64,000 bases of DNA. It comes from Pseudomonadota bacterium. GTDB taxonomy: Bacteria; Chloroflexota; UBA6077; JAJPGT01. The stretch is taken from positions 1 through 64,000 of the forward strand of contig JAJPGT010000043.1 of NCBI GenBank assembly GCA_021325655.1. The letters run 5' to 3'. The notes beneath the pieces are model-generated. The model was not told the origin of the DNA. It worked only from the letters and a program-made list of their open reading frames with translations, and ran no database searches. This document shows, piece by piece, positions 54,069-62,620 of the stretch; positions within the stretch are counted from its first letter, which is position 1, and each line of letters begins with the position of its first letter. The position numbers and the translations under genes are program-made.

Positions 54069-55103
54069 CTACCAGATGCCCTGCTTGACGAGATCGACCA
54101 CTTTGTCAACGTTGCTCTTGTCCACGATAAAGGGACCCGTCAGGATGTCGTTGGCCGGCCGGAACAGGTAGTTGATATGCAGATAGAACCACATCACCGG
54201 CAGGTAGCCTTGCAGGTACTGCTGCTGGCCAGCCGTCGCGAGCAGAGAGCCGTCCTTGATTGCATCCATCTGGTCGTTGGTCAGGTCGAAGCTCACCACC
54301 AGCACCTTGCCGCTCAGGTTCATGTCCTTGAGCAGCTTCAGCGTCGGCAGGGTCGGGATCGGCCCGACGGTGAAGACGGCTTCCGCGTCCGGATGCGAGG
54401 TGAAATACCCCCGCATCACCTCCGTGATCTTGGTCGGGTCGGTGCCGACGTCCAGCTTGTCGACCGGGACGCCCTTGGTGCCGAGCACGTCAGTGAAGCC
54501 CTTGCAGCGCAGCTCCAGCCCGACGTGGCCCGGCTCGTGGATGGCGCACGCCGCCCGCTTGGGCGTCTTGACGCTGAGCACCTTCTCAGCCTGCTTGCGC
54601 CCAGCGAGCTCCTCGTCGCCGCCAACGTAGAACAGGTACGGAATCTGGTCCTGCAACCCCTGCCCGACGTTGATCGCTATCACCGGAATGCCTTGCGAGA
54701 TCGCCTGATTGAGCGGCCCAGCCTCCCCCTTGGGGTCGGGGATCGTGGCGATGATCCCGTTCGGCTTGGCGGCGATGGCGCTATTGATGAGGTTCGGCAA
54801 CTGGCCGAGATCGTTCTTGTCCGGGGCGACATCCTTGACGGTGACCCCGAAGCGGGACGCGGCATCGTTCAGCCCCTTGCGGTACTCAGCCCAGAAGACG
54901 TCGCCCGGGAAGCCGTGCGTGACCGAGTAGACGAGCAGATTTCCCCCGCCGGTGGTGGCGGGCGTCCCCTGCTGGCTGGCCGCCTGCGGGGTGCTCCCTG
55001 CTGGCGGGGCGCCGGGCTGGCAGGCCTGCATGATAGACATCGCGGCCAGCCCGGCGCCGGCGAGCGCCGACTTCTTGAACAGGTCACGACGGGTCAGGTC
55101 CAT
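54069..55103 (-). CDS. Sugar ABC substrate-binding lipoprotein with twin-arginine signal
   Basis: 344 residues from ATG 55103, with GGGAGGAG upstream. The signal TRRDLFKKSALAGAGLAAMS ends with IMQAC, combining a twin-arginine pattern with a lipobox, so it may be exported folded and then lipid-anchored. A Gly/Pro/Ala-rich linker is followed by a periplasmic-binding-protein type I fold (ribose/xylose group) with KNDLGQLPNLINSAIAAKPN and GIPVIAINVG. The ligand is not identifiable. A promoter about 270 bases upstream may drive the three-gene operon. Confidence 0.88.
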   Translation of the reverse strand: MDLTRRDLFKKSALAGAGLAAMSIMQACQPGAPPAGSTPQAASQQGTPATTGGGNLLVYSVTHGFPGDVFWAEYRKGLNDAASRFGVTVKDVAPDKNDLGQLPNLINSAIAAKPNGIIATIPDPKGEAGPLNQAISQGIPVIAINVGQGLQDQIPYLFYVGGDEELAGRKQAEKVLSVKTPKRAACAIHEPGHVGLELRCKGFTDVLGTKGVPVDKLDVGTDPTKITEVMRGYFTSHPDAEAVFTVGPIPTLPTLKLLKDMNLSGKVLVVSFDLTNDQMDAIKDGSLLATAGQQQYLQGYLPVMWFYLHINYLFRPANDILTGPFIVDKSNVDKVVDLVKQGIW

Positions 55104-55383
55104 CCTTGACTCCTCCCTGCGTTTGCCCATAGCCCATGCGCCACGCCACCGCGCTCCGCCCCTCGGCCCGGGCGCCGACGCGGCACAGCCGTTGCCCACC
55201 CCCGCTGATGCGCTGCCCTATCTCGCCACCACTATGGCCGCATTGCCCGAGTCAGGTAGCGGCCCCGGGGCTAGCATACCCAGGGCGCCACCAACCCGCG
55301 CAAACGCCTCGGCCAGCTCGCGCTCGCCGTGCCCACCGCAGAGGCCCGTTCCGGCTTGGCGCAAATGGGTCTCCTCGCAGCCA

Positions 55384-55411
55384 GAATTACACTGGGTGCC
55401 AGGGTTGTCAA
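55384..55411 (-). promoter_or_regulatory. Possible promoter of the sugar ABC operon
   Basis: TTGACA (55411-55406) and TAATTC (55389-55384) are 16 bases apart on the - strand, a near-consensus pair. The leader to the binding-protein start would be about 270 bases. Confidence 0.45.
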
Positions 55412-55466
55412 GATTTGCGCACACCGCCACACCACTGCCCTACAGCCTCTGGCAGCGCGGTCGCCG

Positions 55467-55496
55467 TTGCTCCTCGGCTGCAGGACTCGGTATACT
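55467..55496 (+). promoter_or_regulatory. Promoter of tRNA-Gln (and probably tRNA-Glu)
   Basis: TTGCTC and TATACT (55491-55496) with an 18-base spacer; the -10 lies in the dyad CTCG-GTATACTT-CGAG. Transcription would start about 35 bases before the tRNA. Confidence 0.6.
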
Positions 55497-55538
55497 TCGA
55501 GCGTTGCGCCGCTGGATGCAAGATCGCGGCGCCCACCC

Positions 55539-55612
55539 TGCCGGATGGTGCAACGGTAGCACGCCTGACTCTGGATCAGGTAGTCCTGGTTCGAATCCAG
55601 GTCCGGCAGCCA
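55539..55612 (+). tRNA. tRNA-Gln (CTG)
   Basis: Cloverleaf with 7-bp acceptor TGCCGGA / TCCGGCA, anticodon stem CCTGA / TCAGG with loop CTCTGGA (anticodon CTG at 55571-55573), T-arm CTGG-TTCGAAT-CCAG, and an encoded CCA end. Confidence 0.95.
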
Positions 55613-55632
55613 GCGCTCGCTCCGAGCGCCGC

Positions 55633-55706
55633 GGCCCCATCGTCTAGCGGCCTAGGACACCGCCCTCTCAAGGCGGAGACCGCGGGTTCGAATCCCGCTG
55701 GGGCTA
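55633..55706 (+). tRNA. tRNA-Glu (CTC)
   Basis: Acceptor GGCCCCA / TGGGGCT (one G-U), anticodon stem CCGCC / GGCGG with loop CTCTCAA (anticodon CTC at 55667-55669), T-arm GCGGG-TTCGAAT-CCCGC, discriminator A. The CCA end is not encoded (CCT follows). It lies 20 bases after tRNA-Gln, so both are likely on one transcript. Confidence 0.94.
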
Positions 55707-55731
55707 CCTCTCTCCTGCTCATATCGCGGTA

Positions 55732-55762
55732 TTGCTCCTCACGCGCTTCAGCGTGGTACACT
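55732..55762 (+). promoter_or_regulatory. Possible tatA promoter
   Basis: TTGCTC and TACACT (in GGTACACT) with a 19-base spacer that contains the inverted repeat CACGC-GCTTCA-GCGTG. The leader to tatA is about 110 bases and includes a short GGAGC/GCTCC hairpin. Confidence 0.4.
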
Positions 55763-55878
55763 CCAGCAGCCACCGCGCGGACTGGGCGGCTCGGAGCGGC
55801 GAAGCTCCGGAGGTGCCCAGGCGGAATGTGTGCCCGCCACTCAGATCGTGAGCGCGCCTGAAGGAGGCCCACCGAACT

Positions 55879-56091
55879 ATGCCGACTCTCGGCACCCCCG
55901 AGCTGCTCATCGTCCTCGCCATCGTCGTCGTGCTCTTCGGCGCCAGCCGCATCCCCGAAGTCATGGGCGGAATGGGGCGTGGCATTCGCGAGTTCCGCCG
56001 CGCGGCGCGCGAGGATGATACCCCGACCACCCCCGCAGCACCTGCGCCCACAGCCAGTCCGGTCGACGCCTCCAAGCACGACGTGGTCTAG
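55879..56091 (+). CDS. tatA: Sec-independent protein translocase subunit TatA
   Basis: 70 residues from ATG 55879, GGAGG upstream. One membrane span (LLIVLAIVVVLFGASRIPE, with the FG hinge) followed by an amphipathic helix (GRGIREFRRAAR) and a Pro/Ala/Thr tail. It forms the pore-like part of the twin-arginine export system. No tatC is in the window. A binding protein with a twin-arginine signal is encoded nearby. Confidence 0.93.
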   Translation: MPTLGTPELLIVLAIVVVLFGASRIPEVMGGMGRGIREFRRAAREDDTPTTPAAPAPTASPVDASKHDVV

Positions 56092-56112
56092 CTCTCCACC
56101 CCAGGACCATAG

Positions 56113-56142
56113 AGTGGCCCGGTGAGTACTCGCCGGGCCACT
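56113..56142 (+). terminator. Strong hairpin after tatA
   Basis: AGTGGCCCGG and CCGGGCCACT form a 10-bp stem around a small inner palindrome GAGTACTC. No T-run follows, so it may be a terminator helped by other factors or a processing or attenuation element before mobA. Confidence 0.45.
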
Positions 56143-56172
56143 GTGTGCTTCATGCTGAGAGCGCCAGAACGC

Positions 56173-56775
56173 ATGAACAGCGCAGTGATCTTCGCCGGGG
56201 GACGCGCCACCCGACTGGGAGGCGTGAACAAGGCGCTGCTCGACGTAGGCGGAGTGCCGATCGTCGAGCGGATTCTCCTCGCGCTGCGGCCACTGGCGCA
56301 GGAATGGCTGGCGGTGGTGAACGACGATTCGCTGGCCGGCATCGACGGGCTGCGCCTGGTGCCAGACCCGGACCCGCACGCCGGCGTCCTGCCGGCGCTT
56401 CATGCCGGGCTGGCCGCGGCGCACGGGGAGCTCTGCCTGCTGGTCGCCTGCGACATGCCGTTTGTGAGCCGATCGCTGTTCGAGTACCTGCTGGCGCTGG
56501 CCCCCGATGCCGACCTGGTCCTGCCGCGCCTGGCCGGCCAGGCCGAGCCGATGCACGCCGTCTATCGCCGCCAGCCTTGTCTCCGGGCGGTCGAGGCGGC
56601 GCTCAAGCGCGGGGAGCGCCGGATGATCGCTTTCCACGGCGACGTCCGAGTGCGGTACGTCGACGAGCCCGAGCTACGGCGAATCGATCCGGAGCTGCGG
56701 GCGTTCTTCAACGTCAACACGCCCGCAGACCTGGAGCAGGCGCGCCGCCTCGCCGCCACCACGCCCGGCAGATAA
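56173..56775 (+). CDS. mobA: Molybdenum cofactor guanylyltransferase (MobA family)
   Basis: 200 residues from ATG 56173. It transfers GMP to molybdopterin cofactor. The nucleotide-binding motif is FAGGRATRLGGVNKALLDVG, and CDMPFVSRSL and FFNVNTPADLEQA match the family. Related nucleotidyltransferases (MocA, sugar-phosphate type) share the fold, so specificity is likely but not certain. It converges with rplY. Confidence 0.85.
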   Translation: MNSAVIFAGGRATRLGGVNKALLDVGGVPIVERILLALRPLAQEWLAVVNDDSLAGIDGLRLVPDPDPHAGVLPALHAGLAAAHGELCLLVACDMPFVSRSLFEYLLALAPDADLVLPRLAGQAEPMHAVYRRQPCLRAVEAALKRGERRMIAFHGDVRVRYVDEPELRRIDPELRAFFNVNTPADLEQARRLAATTPGR

Positions 56776-56842
56776 AGCGGATTCGGCGGCCACGGCTGTG
56801 TCCGCAGCGTGGCCACCGATCCGGGCAGACGCGCTCGCCGCT

Positions 56843-57502
56843 CTATTGCTTCTTTTCCGCCTCCTCAGCGGCCGGAGCAGCCTCGGGTGGGACGGCGGCA
56901 GCCGCCGCTTCAGCCGCTGCCTCCTCTTCCTCCACCAGCCGCTTCGGCGGGAGCACCTTGGCGACCAACTCGCCGGGGTCGTCGAGGATCGTCACGCCCG
57001 GCGGAACGGACAGATCACTGACGTGGATCGCGGTATCGAAGTCTGTCAGGACACTCACGTCCACGTCGATGCGCTCCGGCAGGTCACGCGGGTAGCACTC
57101 GACCCGGACACTATCGAGCGCGTGCAGCAGGATTCCATCCTGCTGCGTCGCCGGCGCCTCGCCGACGAAGTGAAGCGGCACATCCGCGTGCAGCCGCTTC
57201 TGTTCGGAGATCGCGTAGAACCCCACGTGCGCCAGCCGCCCCGTGGTGGGAATGCGCTGGACCTCCTTCACGATGACGCGCTGCTCCGTGGGGAGGCCGC
57301 GCAGTGTGAACAGCGTCGTCGGGCTGGCGTGCCCGAGCGCGCGCTGGAGCACGCGCTCCTCCACCTGGATGCTGGTTGGCTCGATGGTCGGGCCGAACAC
57401 ATTGGCCGGAATCCAGCCGGCGCGCCGCAGGCGCTTGACCTTCTTGCCATACACCTCGCGCGGCGCAACAGGAATCTCGTGGGTACCCTCTAGTGCTGTC
57501 AT
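56843..57502 (-). CDS. rplY: 50S ribosomal protein L25 (CTC/TL5 form)
   Basis: 219 residues from ATG 57502 with GTAGGGG upstream; ATG 57523 is also possible and would share a TGATG with the recJ stop. N-terminal 5S-rRNA-binding domain (GWIPANVFGP, VIVKEVQRIPTTGRLAHVGF), C-terminal beta domain (LHFVGEAPA, VECYPRDLPERIDVDVS), and an acidic Ala-rich tail of about 30 residues. It is co-transcribed behind recJ. Confidence 0.95.
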   Translation of the reverse strand: MTALEGTHEIPVAPREVYGKKVKRLRRAGWIPANVFGPTIEPTSIQVEERVLQRALGHASPTTLFTLRGLPTEQRVIVKEVQRIPTTGRLAHVGFYAISEQKRLHADVPLHFVGEAPATQQDGILLHALDSVRVECYPRDLPERIDVDVSVLTDFDTAIHVSDLSVPPGVTILDDPGELVAKVLPPKRLVEEEEAAAEAAAAAVPPEAAPAAEEAEKKQ

Positions 57503-57522
57503 CGCAACCCCTACTGACCTCA

Positions 57523-59271
57523 TCAGGACTCTAGTCGCATTCCTTGCTCCCGAGTATAGGGAGCGCTTGGCGCCAGGTCCAGGGTGCTGTGGCGCCAGTC
57601 GAGCACCTCCAGCTCCGGCTCGAACGCACCTGAGCGATCCGGGCGCAGGTGGAAGACCAAGTCAACGCACTGGCCCGCAGCCGGAATGTCTCCGGCGCGG
57701 CGGAACGCGATCGCCCGGAACACCCGGCCAGAGCCCTCCAGGTACAGCCGGGCGTGCTCCTTGCCGACGATCTGCACGCTGCGGACGCGCAGGTCGCGGC
57801 TGAGAAAGATCGGGCGCTCGTTGCCGGCGCCACAGGGCTCGAGCGCCAACACCGCCGCCAGCGTCTCCCGATTGATGCTCGTGTGGCGGAGCGCGCAGTC
57901 GATGGAAAGCGTGGGCAGCGCACCCCCGGCCTCCCACCGCTCGGCGATCGCCTGCGAGAACAGCGCCTCGAAAGCCTCGAGCTGCGCGCTGTCCAGCGTC
58001 AGCCCGGCCGCGCGCTCGTGCCCGCCGAAGCGGGTCAGCAAGCTCGCTGTCGGCTGGAGCGCAGCAACGAGGTCGATCCCCAGCGGCGCTCGGGCCGAGC
58101 CACGGGCGACGCCATCCGCCACCCGCAGCACCACCGCGGGCCGGGCGCACTCCTCCGCCAGCCGGCCGGCCAGCAGTCCCACCAGCCCGAGCGGAAAGTC
58201 GCCCGCGACCACGACTGCCGCGCGGTCCAGCTTCAACGCCAGCGCCTCCCGCGCCCGCTCCAGGTGCTGGCGCAGGTCGGCCTGTCGCTGGCGGTTGAGT
58301 CGCTCCAGCTCGGCGGCGAGCGCCCGGGCCCGCGTGCGGTCGTTGGTGGTCAGGAGCTCCAGCGCTGGCAGCGCGCTCGCCATCCGCCCGGCCGCGTTGA
58401 GCCGCGGCGCGAGCACGAACGATACGCTCTCGGCATCCATCGTCGCGAGGGAACGCCCGGCGCTGGCGACCAGTTCGCGCAACCCCACCAGCGGCGTGGC
58501 GCACAACGCCTGTAGCCCGCGGGCGACCAGCGTGCGGTTCTCGTGTCGCAGTGGAACAACGTCGGCGATCGCCCCCAGCGCCGCGAGCTGCAGGAGCTGA
58601 TCGTCCAGCGCCGCCCAGTGAGCCACGCCCGGCAGCGCCTGGTACAGCCCGCGCATCAGCGTGTATGCCACCCCCGCCCCGGAAAGGTGCTTGAACGGAT
58701 AGGCGCAGTGCTGCTGGCGGGGATTCAGCACCGCTACCGCTTCCGGCACCTCCGCCGGCACCGCGTGGTGATCGGTGACGATCACGTCCAGCCCGAGCGC
58801 GCGCGCCAGCAGCACCTCCTCGCGGGCGCTGATGCCGCAATCCACCGTCAGCACCAGCCGCACCCCCTCGCGCGCCAGGTACTCCAGGCCCTGGCGGCTG
58901 ACGCCGTAGCCATCGGCCACTCGGTCGGGGATGTAGGGAATCGCCCGCACCCCGAGCGCGGCGAGTGCCCGCAGCAGGATCGCCGCGCCGGTGAGCCCAT
59001 CGACGTCATAATCGCCGTACACCCCAACCGGCTCCCCCGCAGCGATGGCGGCGCGCAGCCGTTCGACCGCCTGGGGCAGGCCGGCCATCCGGGCGGGGTC
59101 GCCGAGCGGGGCGTCGATGGCGGAGAGCGCACCCAGCGCCTGCGCCGGCTCGTAGCCGCGATTGAGCAGGAGCTGCGCCAGCACCGGCGGGGTTACCCCG
59201 GTAGAGCGCAGCAGCCGCTCGTCCGCGCGCGGCCGCAGCCGCCAGCGCCGCAGTGGAACACTTGTTCGCAT
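57523..59271 (-). CDS. recJ: Single-stranded-DNA exonuclease RecJ
   Basis: 582 residues from ATG 59271. A 5'-3' exonuclease used in recombination and repair. DHH domain motifs are GVYGDYDVDGLTGAAIL, LTVDCGIS and VIVTDHHAVP; the DHHA1 domain has RFGGHERAAGLTL; an OB domain closes the protein. Length is usual. A TACAAT box nine bases upstream suggests a very short leader. rplY is coupled at its stop. Confidence 0.95.
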   Translation of the reverse strand: MRTSVPLRRWRLRPRADERLLRSTGVTPPVLAQLLLNRGYEPAQALGALSAIDAPLGDPARMAGLPQAVERLRAAIAAGEPVGVYGDYDVDGLTGAAILLRALAALGVRAIPYIPDRVADGYGVSRQGLEYLAREGVRLVLTVDCGISAREEVLLARALGLDVIVTDHHAVPAEVPEAVAVLNPRQQHCAYPFKHLSGAGVAYTLMRGLYQALPGVAHWAALDDQLLQLAALGAIADVVPLRHENRTLVARGLQALCATPLVGLRELVASAGRSLATMDAESVSFVLAPRLNAAGRMASALPALELLTTNDRTRARALAAELERLNRQRQADLRQHLERAREALALKLDRAAVVVAGDFPLGLVGLLAGRLAEECARPAVVLRVADGVARGSARAPLGIDLVAALQPTASLLTRFGGHERAAGLTLDSAQLEAFEALFSQAIAERWEAGGALPTLSIDCALRHTSINRETLAAVLALEPCGAGNERPIFLSRDLRVRSVQIVGKEHARLYLEGSGRVFRAIAFRRAGDIPAAGQCVDLVFHLRPDRSGAFEPELEVLDWRHSTLDLAPSAPYTREQGMRLES

Positions 59272-59280
59272 GGCAGCGCC

Positions 59281-59286
59281 ATTGTA
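59281..59286 (-). promoter_or_regulatory. recJ-rplY promoter, -10 box
   Basis: GGGTACAAT on the - strand ends nine bases before the recJ ATG, so the leader would be about two or three bases. No Shine-Dalgarno is present. Confidence 0.5.
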
Positions 59287-59338
59287 CCCGTTTGGCAGAG
59301 CCAGGTGGCGAGACAGGCATCGCGATTCTGTCTCAGCG

Positions 59339-59368
59339 TTGACAGCCTGCCGCCTGGCTCGGTAGCCT
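59339..59368 (+). promoter_or_regulatory. Promoter of the small membrane protein gene at 59378
   Basis: TTGACA (consensus -35) and TAGCCT with an 18-base spacer; the ATG follows nine bases after the -10, again implying an almost leaderless mRNA. Confidence 0.5.
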
Positions 59369-59377
59369 TGCGCGCGC

Positions 59378-59665
59378 ATGGCTCACATTGTCGCCGTTGC
59401 TCTGGCGGGCCTGCCGCCTTGGACCGTGCTGGCGGGGATCGTCGGCATGGCGAACGCCGCCCTGTTCTTTCTCATCGCGGGACGGCCGCTGCTGCGCCTG
59501 CCGCTATATCTGGTCTGTGGCGGCGCGGTCGCGGCGCTGGTGCAGCCGCTCAGCACCCTGCTCGGGGACAGCGGCGGCTGGCTGCTCGTCGGTGAGGTCA
59601 GCCTCCCGCTGGTGGCGCTGGCAGCATGGCTGGCGGTCGGCGTTGCGCGTCTGCTGGGGCTCTGA
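59378..59665 (+). CDS. Small membrane protein of unknown function
   Basis: 95 residues from ATG 59378, almost entirely hydrophobic with three predicted spans and a periplasmic or cytoplasmic loop around LSTLLGDSGG. No family recognised. It has a good promoter and no clear ribosome binding site. The next gene on the strand starts 33 bases later. Confidence 0.6.
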   Translation: MAHIVAVALAGLPPWTVLAGIVGMANAALFFLIAGRPLLRLPLYLVCGGAVAALVQPLSTLLGDSGGWLLVGEVSLPLVALAAWLAVGVARLLGL

Positions 59666-59698
59666 TACCATCCGATCACTGCCCGTGAGCGAACCTGC

Positions 59699-60064
59699 AT
59701 GACGCTTGCCGATGTTCGCGATGTCGCCATCATCGTCCTCGCGGTGCTCTGGGTGGGAGCTGGCATCGTCCTACTCCTCGTCGGCTTCCGGGTGCTCGTG
59801 CTCCTGGGCATGATCGCTGACCGCCTCGATCTCCTCACCGGCGCGGCGCTCGAGGTGCTGGCATCAGCCCGTGACGCAGCCGGCGCGGCGAGCGAAAGCG
59901 CCCGGTCGATTCGCGGCACGGCAAGCTTCGTAGGAGATACCGTCGTCAGTCCGGTCATCAGCGTCGCCGCGGCGGCCTCGGCCGCCAGTCGCTTCGTCGG
60001 AGCGCTGGTCCGCCCGCGTGGAGCGACACGGTCAGGAGGACAGCAGGATGGCTCAATCGAGTAA
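59699..60064 (+). CDS. Single-span membrane protein, unknown function
   Basis: 121 residues from ATG 59699. One or two N-terminal spans (VAIIVLAVLWVGAGIVLLLV, then LVLLGMIADRL) precede an Ala/Ser-rich helical segment ending in VVSPVISVAAAASAAS. The layout resembles DUF948-type proteins that often sit before YtxH-like genes. It overlaps the next gene by 17 bases. Confidence 0.6.
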   Translation: MTLADVRDVAIIVLAVLWVGAGIVLLLVGFRVLVLLGMIADRLDLLTGAALEVLASARDAAGAASESARSIRGTASFVGDTVVSPVISVAAAASAASRFVGALVRPRGATRSGGQQDGSIE

Positions 60065-60329
60065 CGGTGGCAGCTTCCTCACCGGCATGGTGGTCGGCGC
60101 GGCTGCGGGCGCAGCGCTGGCGCTGCTGTACACCCCACGGAGCAGGCGCGCGCTCGCCCTGCTTCGGGATCGCGGGATCGACGTCGAGCAGTTTAGCCGC
60201 TCGGCCTTCCAGGGGCAGCGGCAGCGTCTGGAGCAGGCCTTGGAGGAGGGCAAGCGTGCCGCCGAGCGGACTCGGACGGAGCTACTCCAACGCTACCAGT
60301 CGCGCATCTCCGGCCGCGCCGAGGAGTAA
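60048..60329 (+). CDS. YtxH-like small membrane protein
   Basis: 93 residues from ATG 60048, AGGAGG upstream. The N-terminal glycine-zipper-like span FLTGMVVGAAAGAALALLYT ends in TPRSRR, the YtxH pattern, followed by a charged helix QRQRLEQALEEGKRAAERTR. Members are general-stress-associated in Bacillus; the function is unclear. It converges with the amino-acid ABC genes. Confidence 0.75.
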   Translation: MAQSSNGGSFLTGMVVGAAAGAALALLYTPRSRRALALLRDRGIDVEQFSRSAFQGQRQRLEQALEEGKRAAERTRTELLQRYQSRISGRAEE

Positions 60330-60426
60330 CGCGCCCGCCGGCAGGCCGATCACTCCCACGCACCGCCCTTTCCCGCCTGCGAGAGCGCGGGCCGGGATGT
60401 GGGTTCCAAACGAGGCCGCGCCCGCG

Positions 60427-61230
60427 TCAGCTCCGCGCGGGCGACGGCGAGGGCTGGTCCTGATCCTCCTGCCAGTGGAGCTGGTTCAGGAACTCCCGAG
60501 TGCGGGCGACCTTCGCGCGCCGGAAGATCTCCGAGGGCGGACCTTCTTCGATGACTACTCCGTGGTCCATCACCAGCACCCGGTCCGCGACGCGCTCAGC
60601 GAAGCCCATCTCGTGGGTGACCACCAGCATTGTCATCCCCTCGTCGGCGAGCTGCTTCATCACCGTCAGCACCTCGCCGATCATCTCCGGGTCCAGCGCC
60701 GAGGTCGCCTCGTCGAACAGCATCACGTCCGGGCTCATCGCCAGCGCCCGGGCGATCGCCACCCGCTGCTGCTGCCCGCCCGACAGCTCCGCCGGCCGGC
60801 TGTGCGCCTTGTGCTCCAGCCCCACCTTGCGCAGCAACTGCATCGCCAGCGCCGTTGCCTGGTCTTTCGGCATCTTGAGCACCGTGCGCGGCCCCTCGCA
60901 CACATTGCCCAGCGCGGTCATATGTGGAAACAGTTCGAAGTGTTGGAAGACCATCCCGATCCGGCGACGCACCCGCACCAGGTTCGTGCGCGGGTCGGCC
61001 AGGTCAATCCCCTCGAACACGATGTGGCCCCGCTGGATCGGCTCCAGGCCGTTGGCGCAGCGCAGCAGCGTGGACTTGCCGGATCCGCTCGGGCCGATCA
61101 CGCAGACCACCTCGCCGCGGCGGACGGTGAAGGAGACCCCGCGCAACACGTCCAGCGTCCCGTAGCGCTTCCAGACGTCCTCGAACGCCAGGATCAGCCC
61201 ATTGCCCCGTGCCGCGAGAGCACTCACCAT
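60427..61230 (-). CDS. Polar amino-acid ABC transporter ATPase (GlnQ-like)
   Basis: 267 residues from ATG 61230, sharing its A with the permease stop (TAATG). Walker [14 protein letters not shown]-loop [15 protein letters not shown], signature [15 protein letters not shown], Walker [15 protein letters not shown], switch His in VVTHEMGFA. These match the HisP/GlnQ group. It is the last gene of the operon. Confidence 0.93.
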   Translation of the reverse strand: MVSALAARGNGLILAFEDVWKRYGTLDVLRGVSFTVRRGEVVCVIGPSGSGKSTLLRCANGLEPIQRGHIVFEGIDLADPRTNLVRVRRRIGMVFQHFELFPHMTALGNVCEGPRTVLKMPKDQATALAMQLLRKVGLEHKAHSRPAELSGGQQQRVAIARALAMSPDVMLFDEATSALDPEMIGEVLTVMKQLADEGMTMLVVTHEMGFAERVADRVLVMDHGVVIEEGPPSEIFRRAKVARTREFLNQLHWQEDQDQPSPSPARS

Positions 61231-61895
61231 TACTCCTCGACCCGGAATGTGCGGTACAGCCAGTCGGTCAGCTTCGCTTGCGGATAGGCGAGCACCAGGT
61301 ACATCAGCGCCAGCGCCGTGAGCACCTCCAGGACACGATAGCTCCGCGTCCGGACGAGCAGGGCATTGTACGACAGGTCGGCCACGGCGATGGTGGAGAC
61401 CAGCGAGGTATCTTTGAACAGGGAGACCCAGGTGCTGGCCAGGGGCGGCAGCACTCGCCAGACCGCCTGCGGCAGAACGACGCGGCGCATCACCTGGGCC
61501 CGGGTCATCCCTAAGGCCAGACCGGCATCGACCTGGCCGGAGCGAATCGAGACGATCCCGGCCCGAAACGTCTCCGAGTTGAACGCGGAGACGTTGAGCG
61601 TCAGCCCGACCAGCGCCGACAGCTCCGGCGACAGCCCGACGCCAAAGGTGGCGGGGAGCACGTAGAAGAACCAGTAGAGCTGCAGCAGCAGCGGGGTGGC
61701 GCGGAACAGCTCGACAAAGGCGGTCGTGGCGTCGCGAACCGGGCGCGAGGGGCTGAGGCGGAGCAAGGCGAGCACCAGGCCGCCGACCAGCGCTAGCGCC
61801 ATGGTCATGACCGTCAGGTAGACGGTCATCTGGGCGCCTTCCCAGAACAGCTCCCAGTTCTCCGGGATCACGCTCCAGTCGAACTGGTAGCTCAC
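61230..61895 (-). CDS. Amino-acid ABC transporter permease
   Basis: 221 residues from GTG 61895, overlapping the previous stop (GTGA). About five spans; the EAA loop is [20 protein letters not shown], and [14 protein letters not shown] is typical of HisM/GlnP-type permeases. It pairs with the next permease upstream as a heterodimer. Confidence 0.92.
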   Translation of the reverse strand: MSYQFDWSVIPENWELFWEGAQMTVYLTVMTMALALVGGLVLALLRLSPSRPVRDATTAFVELFRATPLLLQLYWFFYVLPATFGVGLSPELSALVGLTLNVSAFNSETFRAGIVSIRSGQVDAGLALGMTRAQVMRRVVLPQAVWRVLPPLASTWVSLFKDTSLVSTIAVADLSYNALLVRTRSYRVLEVLTALALMYLVLAYPQAKLTDWLYRTFRVEE

Positions 61896-62560
61896 GACGA
61901 CCCCAGCGCCGCCAGGCGGCGATAGATGTAGTCCACCCCGCGAGCCACGGGATAGATCACCAGGAAGTAGGCGATCATCACCACGGTGAAGATCTCGAAG
62001 GGGCGGAACGTCTGGCTGGCGAGAACCTGCGACTGGCGTAGCAGCTCCTCCACCGCGATCACGCCCGCCAGCGCCGAATCCTTGATCGTCACCGCGAACA
62101 ACGACCCGATCGGCGGCAGCATCCGGATCAGCGCCTGCGGCAGAACGATCCGCCGGATTGCCTGCCAGCGGGTCATGCCCAGCGCCAGCGCCGCCCGCGT
62201 CTGCCCCGCGCGGACCGATCCCAGCCCGCCGCGGACGATCTCGGCCATGTAGGCGCCGCTGTGCAGTCCCAGGCCGACGACCGCAGTGGGGAAGGGGCTC
62301 AGCGTGACGCCGGCCAGCAGCGGGGGCACGAAGAACAGCCAGACCAGGATCACCAGTAGGGGGATCGAGCGGAAGACGTCGACGTAGACCGAGAGCAGCG
62401 CCGCGAGCACCGGTCCGCCGTAGGTACGCAGGATCCCAATCACCGTGCCGATTAGCGTCGCCAGCGCGATCCCGAGCACGCTCACCTCCAGGGTCACCAG
62501 CAAACCATGAAACAGGTAGTCACGATTGCTGATCAGGACCTGAAAGCCTTCGAGCGACAT
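61892..62560 (-). CDS. Amino-acid ABC transporter permease, second subunit
   Basis: 222 residues from ATG 62560. EAA loop [37 protein letters not shown] is the usual HisQ/HisM N-terminal motif. The 93-base gap before it holds a 17-bp hairpin that includes the stop codon of the binding protein. Confidence 0.92.
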   Translation of the reverse strand: MSLEGFQVLISNRDYLFHGLLVTLEVSVLGIALATLIGTVIGILRTYGGPVLAALLSVYVDVFRSIPLLVILVWLFFVPPLLAGVTLSPFPTAVVGLGLHSGAYMAEIVRGGLGSVRAGQTRAALALGMTRWQAIRRIVLPQALIRMLPPIGSLFAVTIKDSALAGVIAVEELLRQSQVLASQTFRPFEIFTVVMIAYFLVIYPVARGVDYIYRRLAALGSS

Positions 62561-62620
62561 CGCCTCTCCGAACAGCGAACTGCCATCCCTCCGCGGCTGA
62601 ATGCTCAGTCGGCGCAGCCA

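Larger units (their letters stand above)
55104..55538. other. Non-coding stretch between sugar ABC operon and tRNA-Gln
   Basis: 435 bases without a convincing gene. It holds two promoter-like signals, one facing each way. A 70-codon open frame on the - strand (55218-55430) has no ribosome binding site and is not called. I recognise no riboswitch or small RNA family here, though the leader of the ABC operon (about 270 bases) is long enough to hold one. Confidence 0.5.

Noticed and set aside
55218-55430. 70-codon Cys-containing frame in the ABC operon leader
   Set aside because: No ribosome binding site, a GTG-only start overlapping a promoter-like -35, and no recognisable fold.
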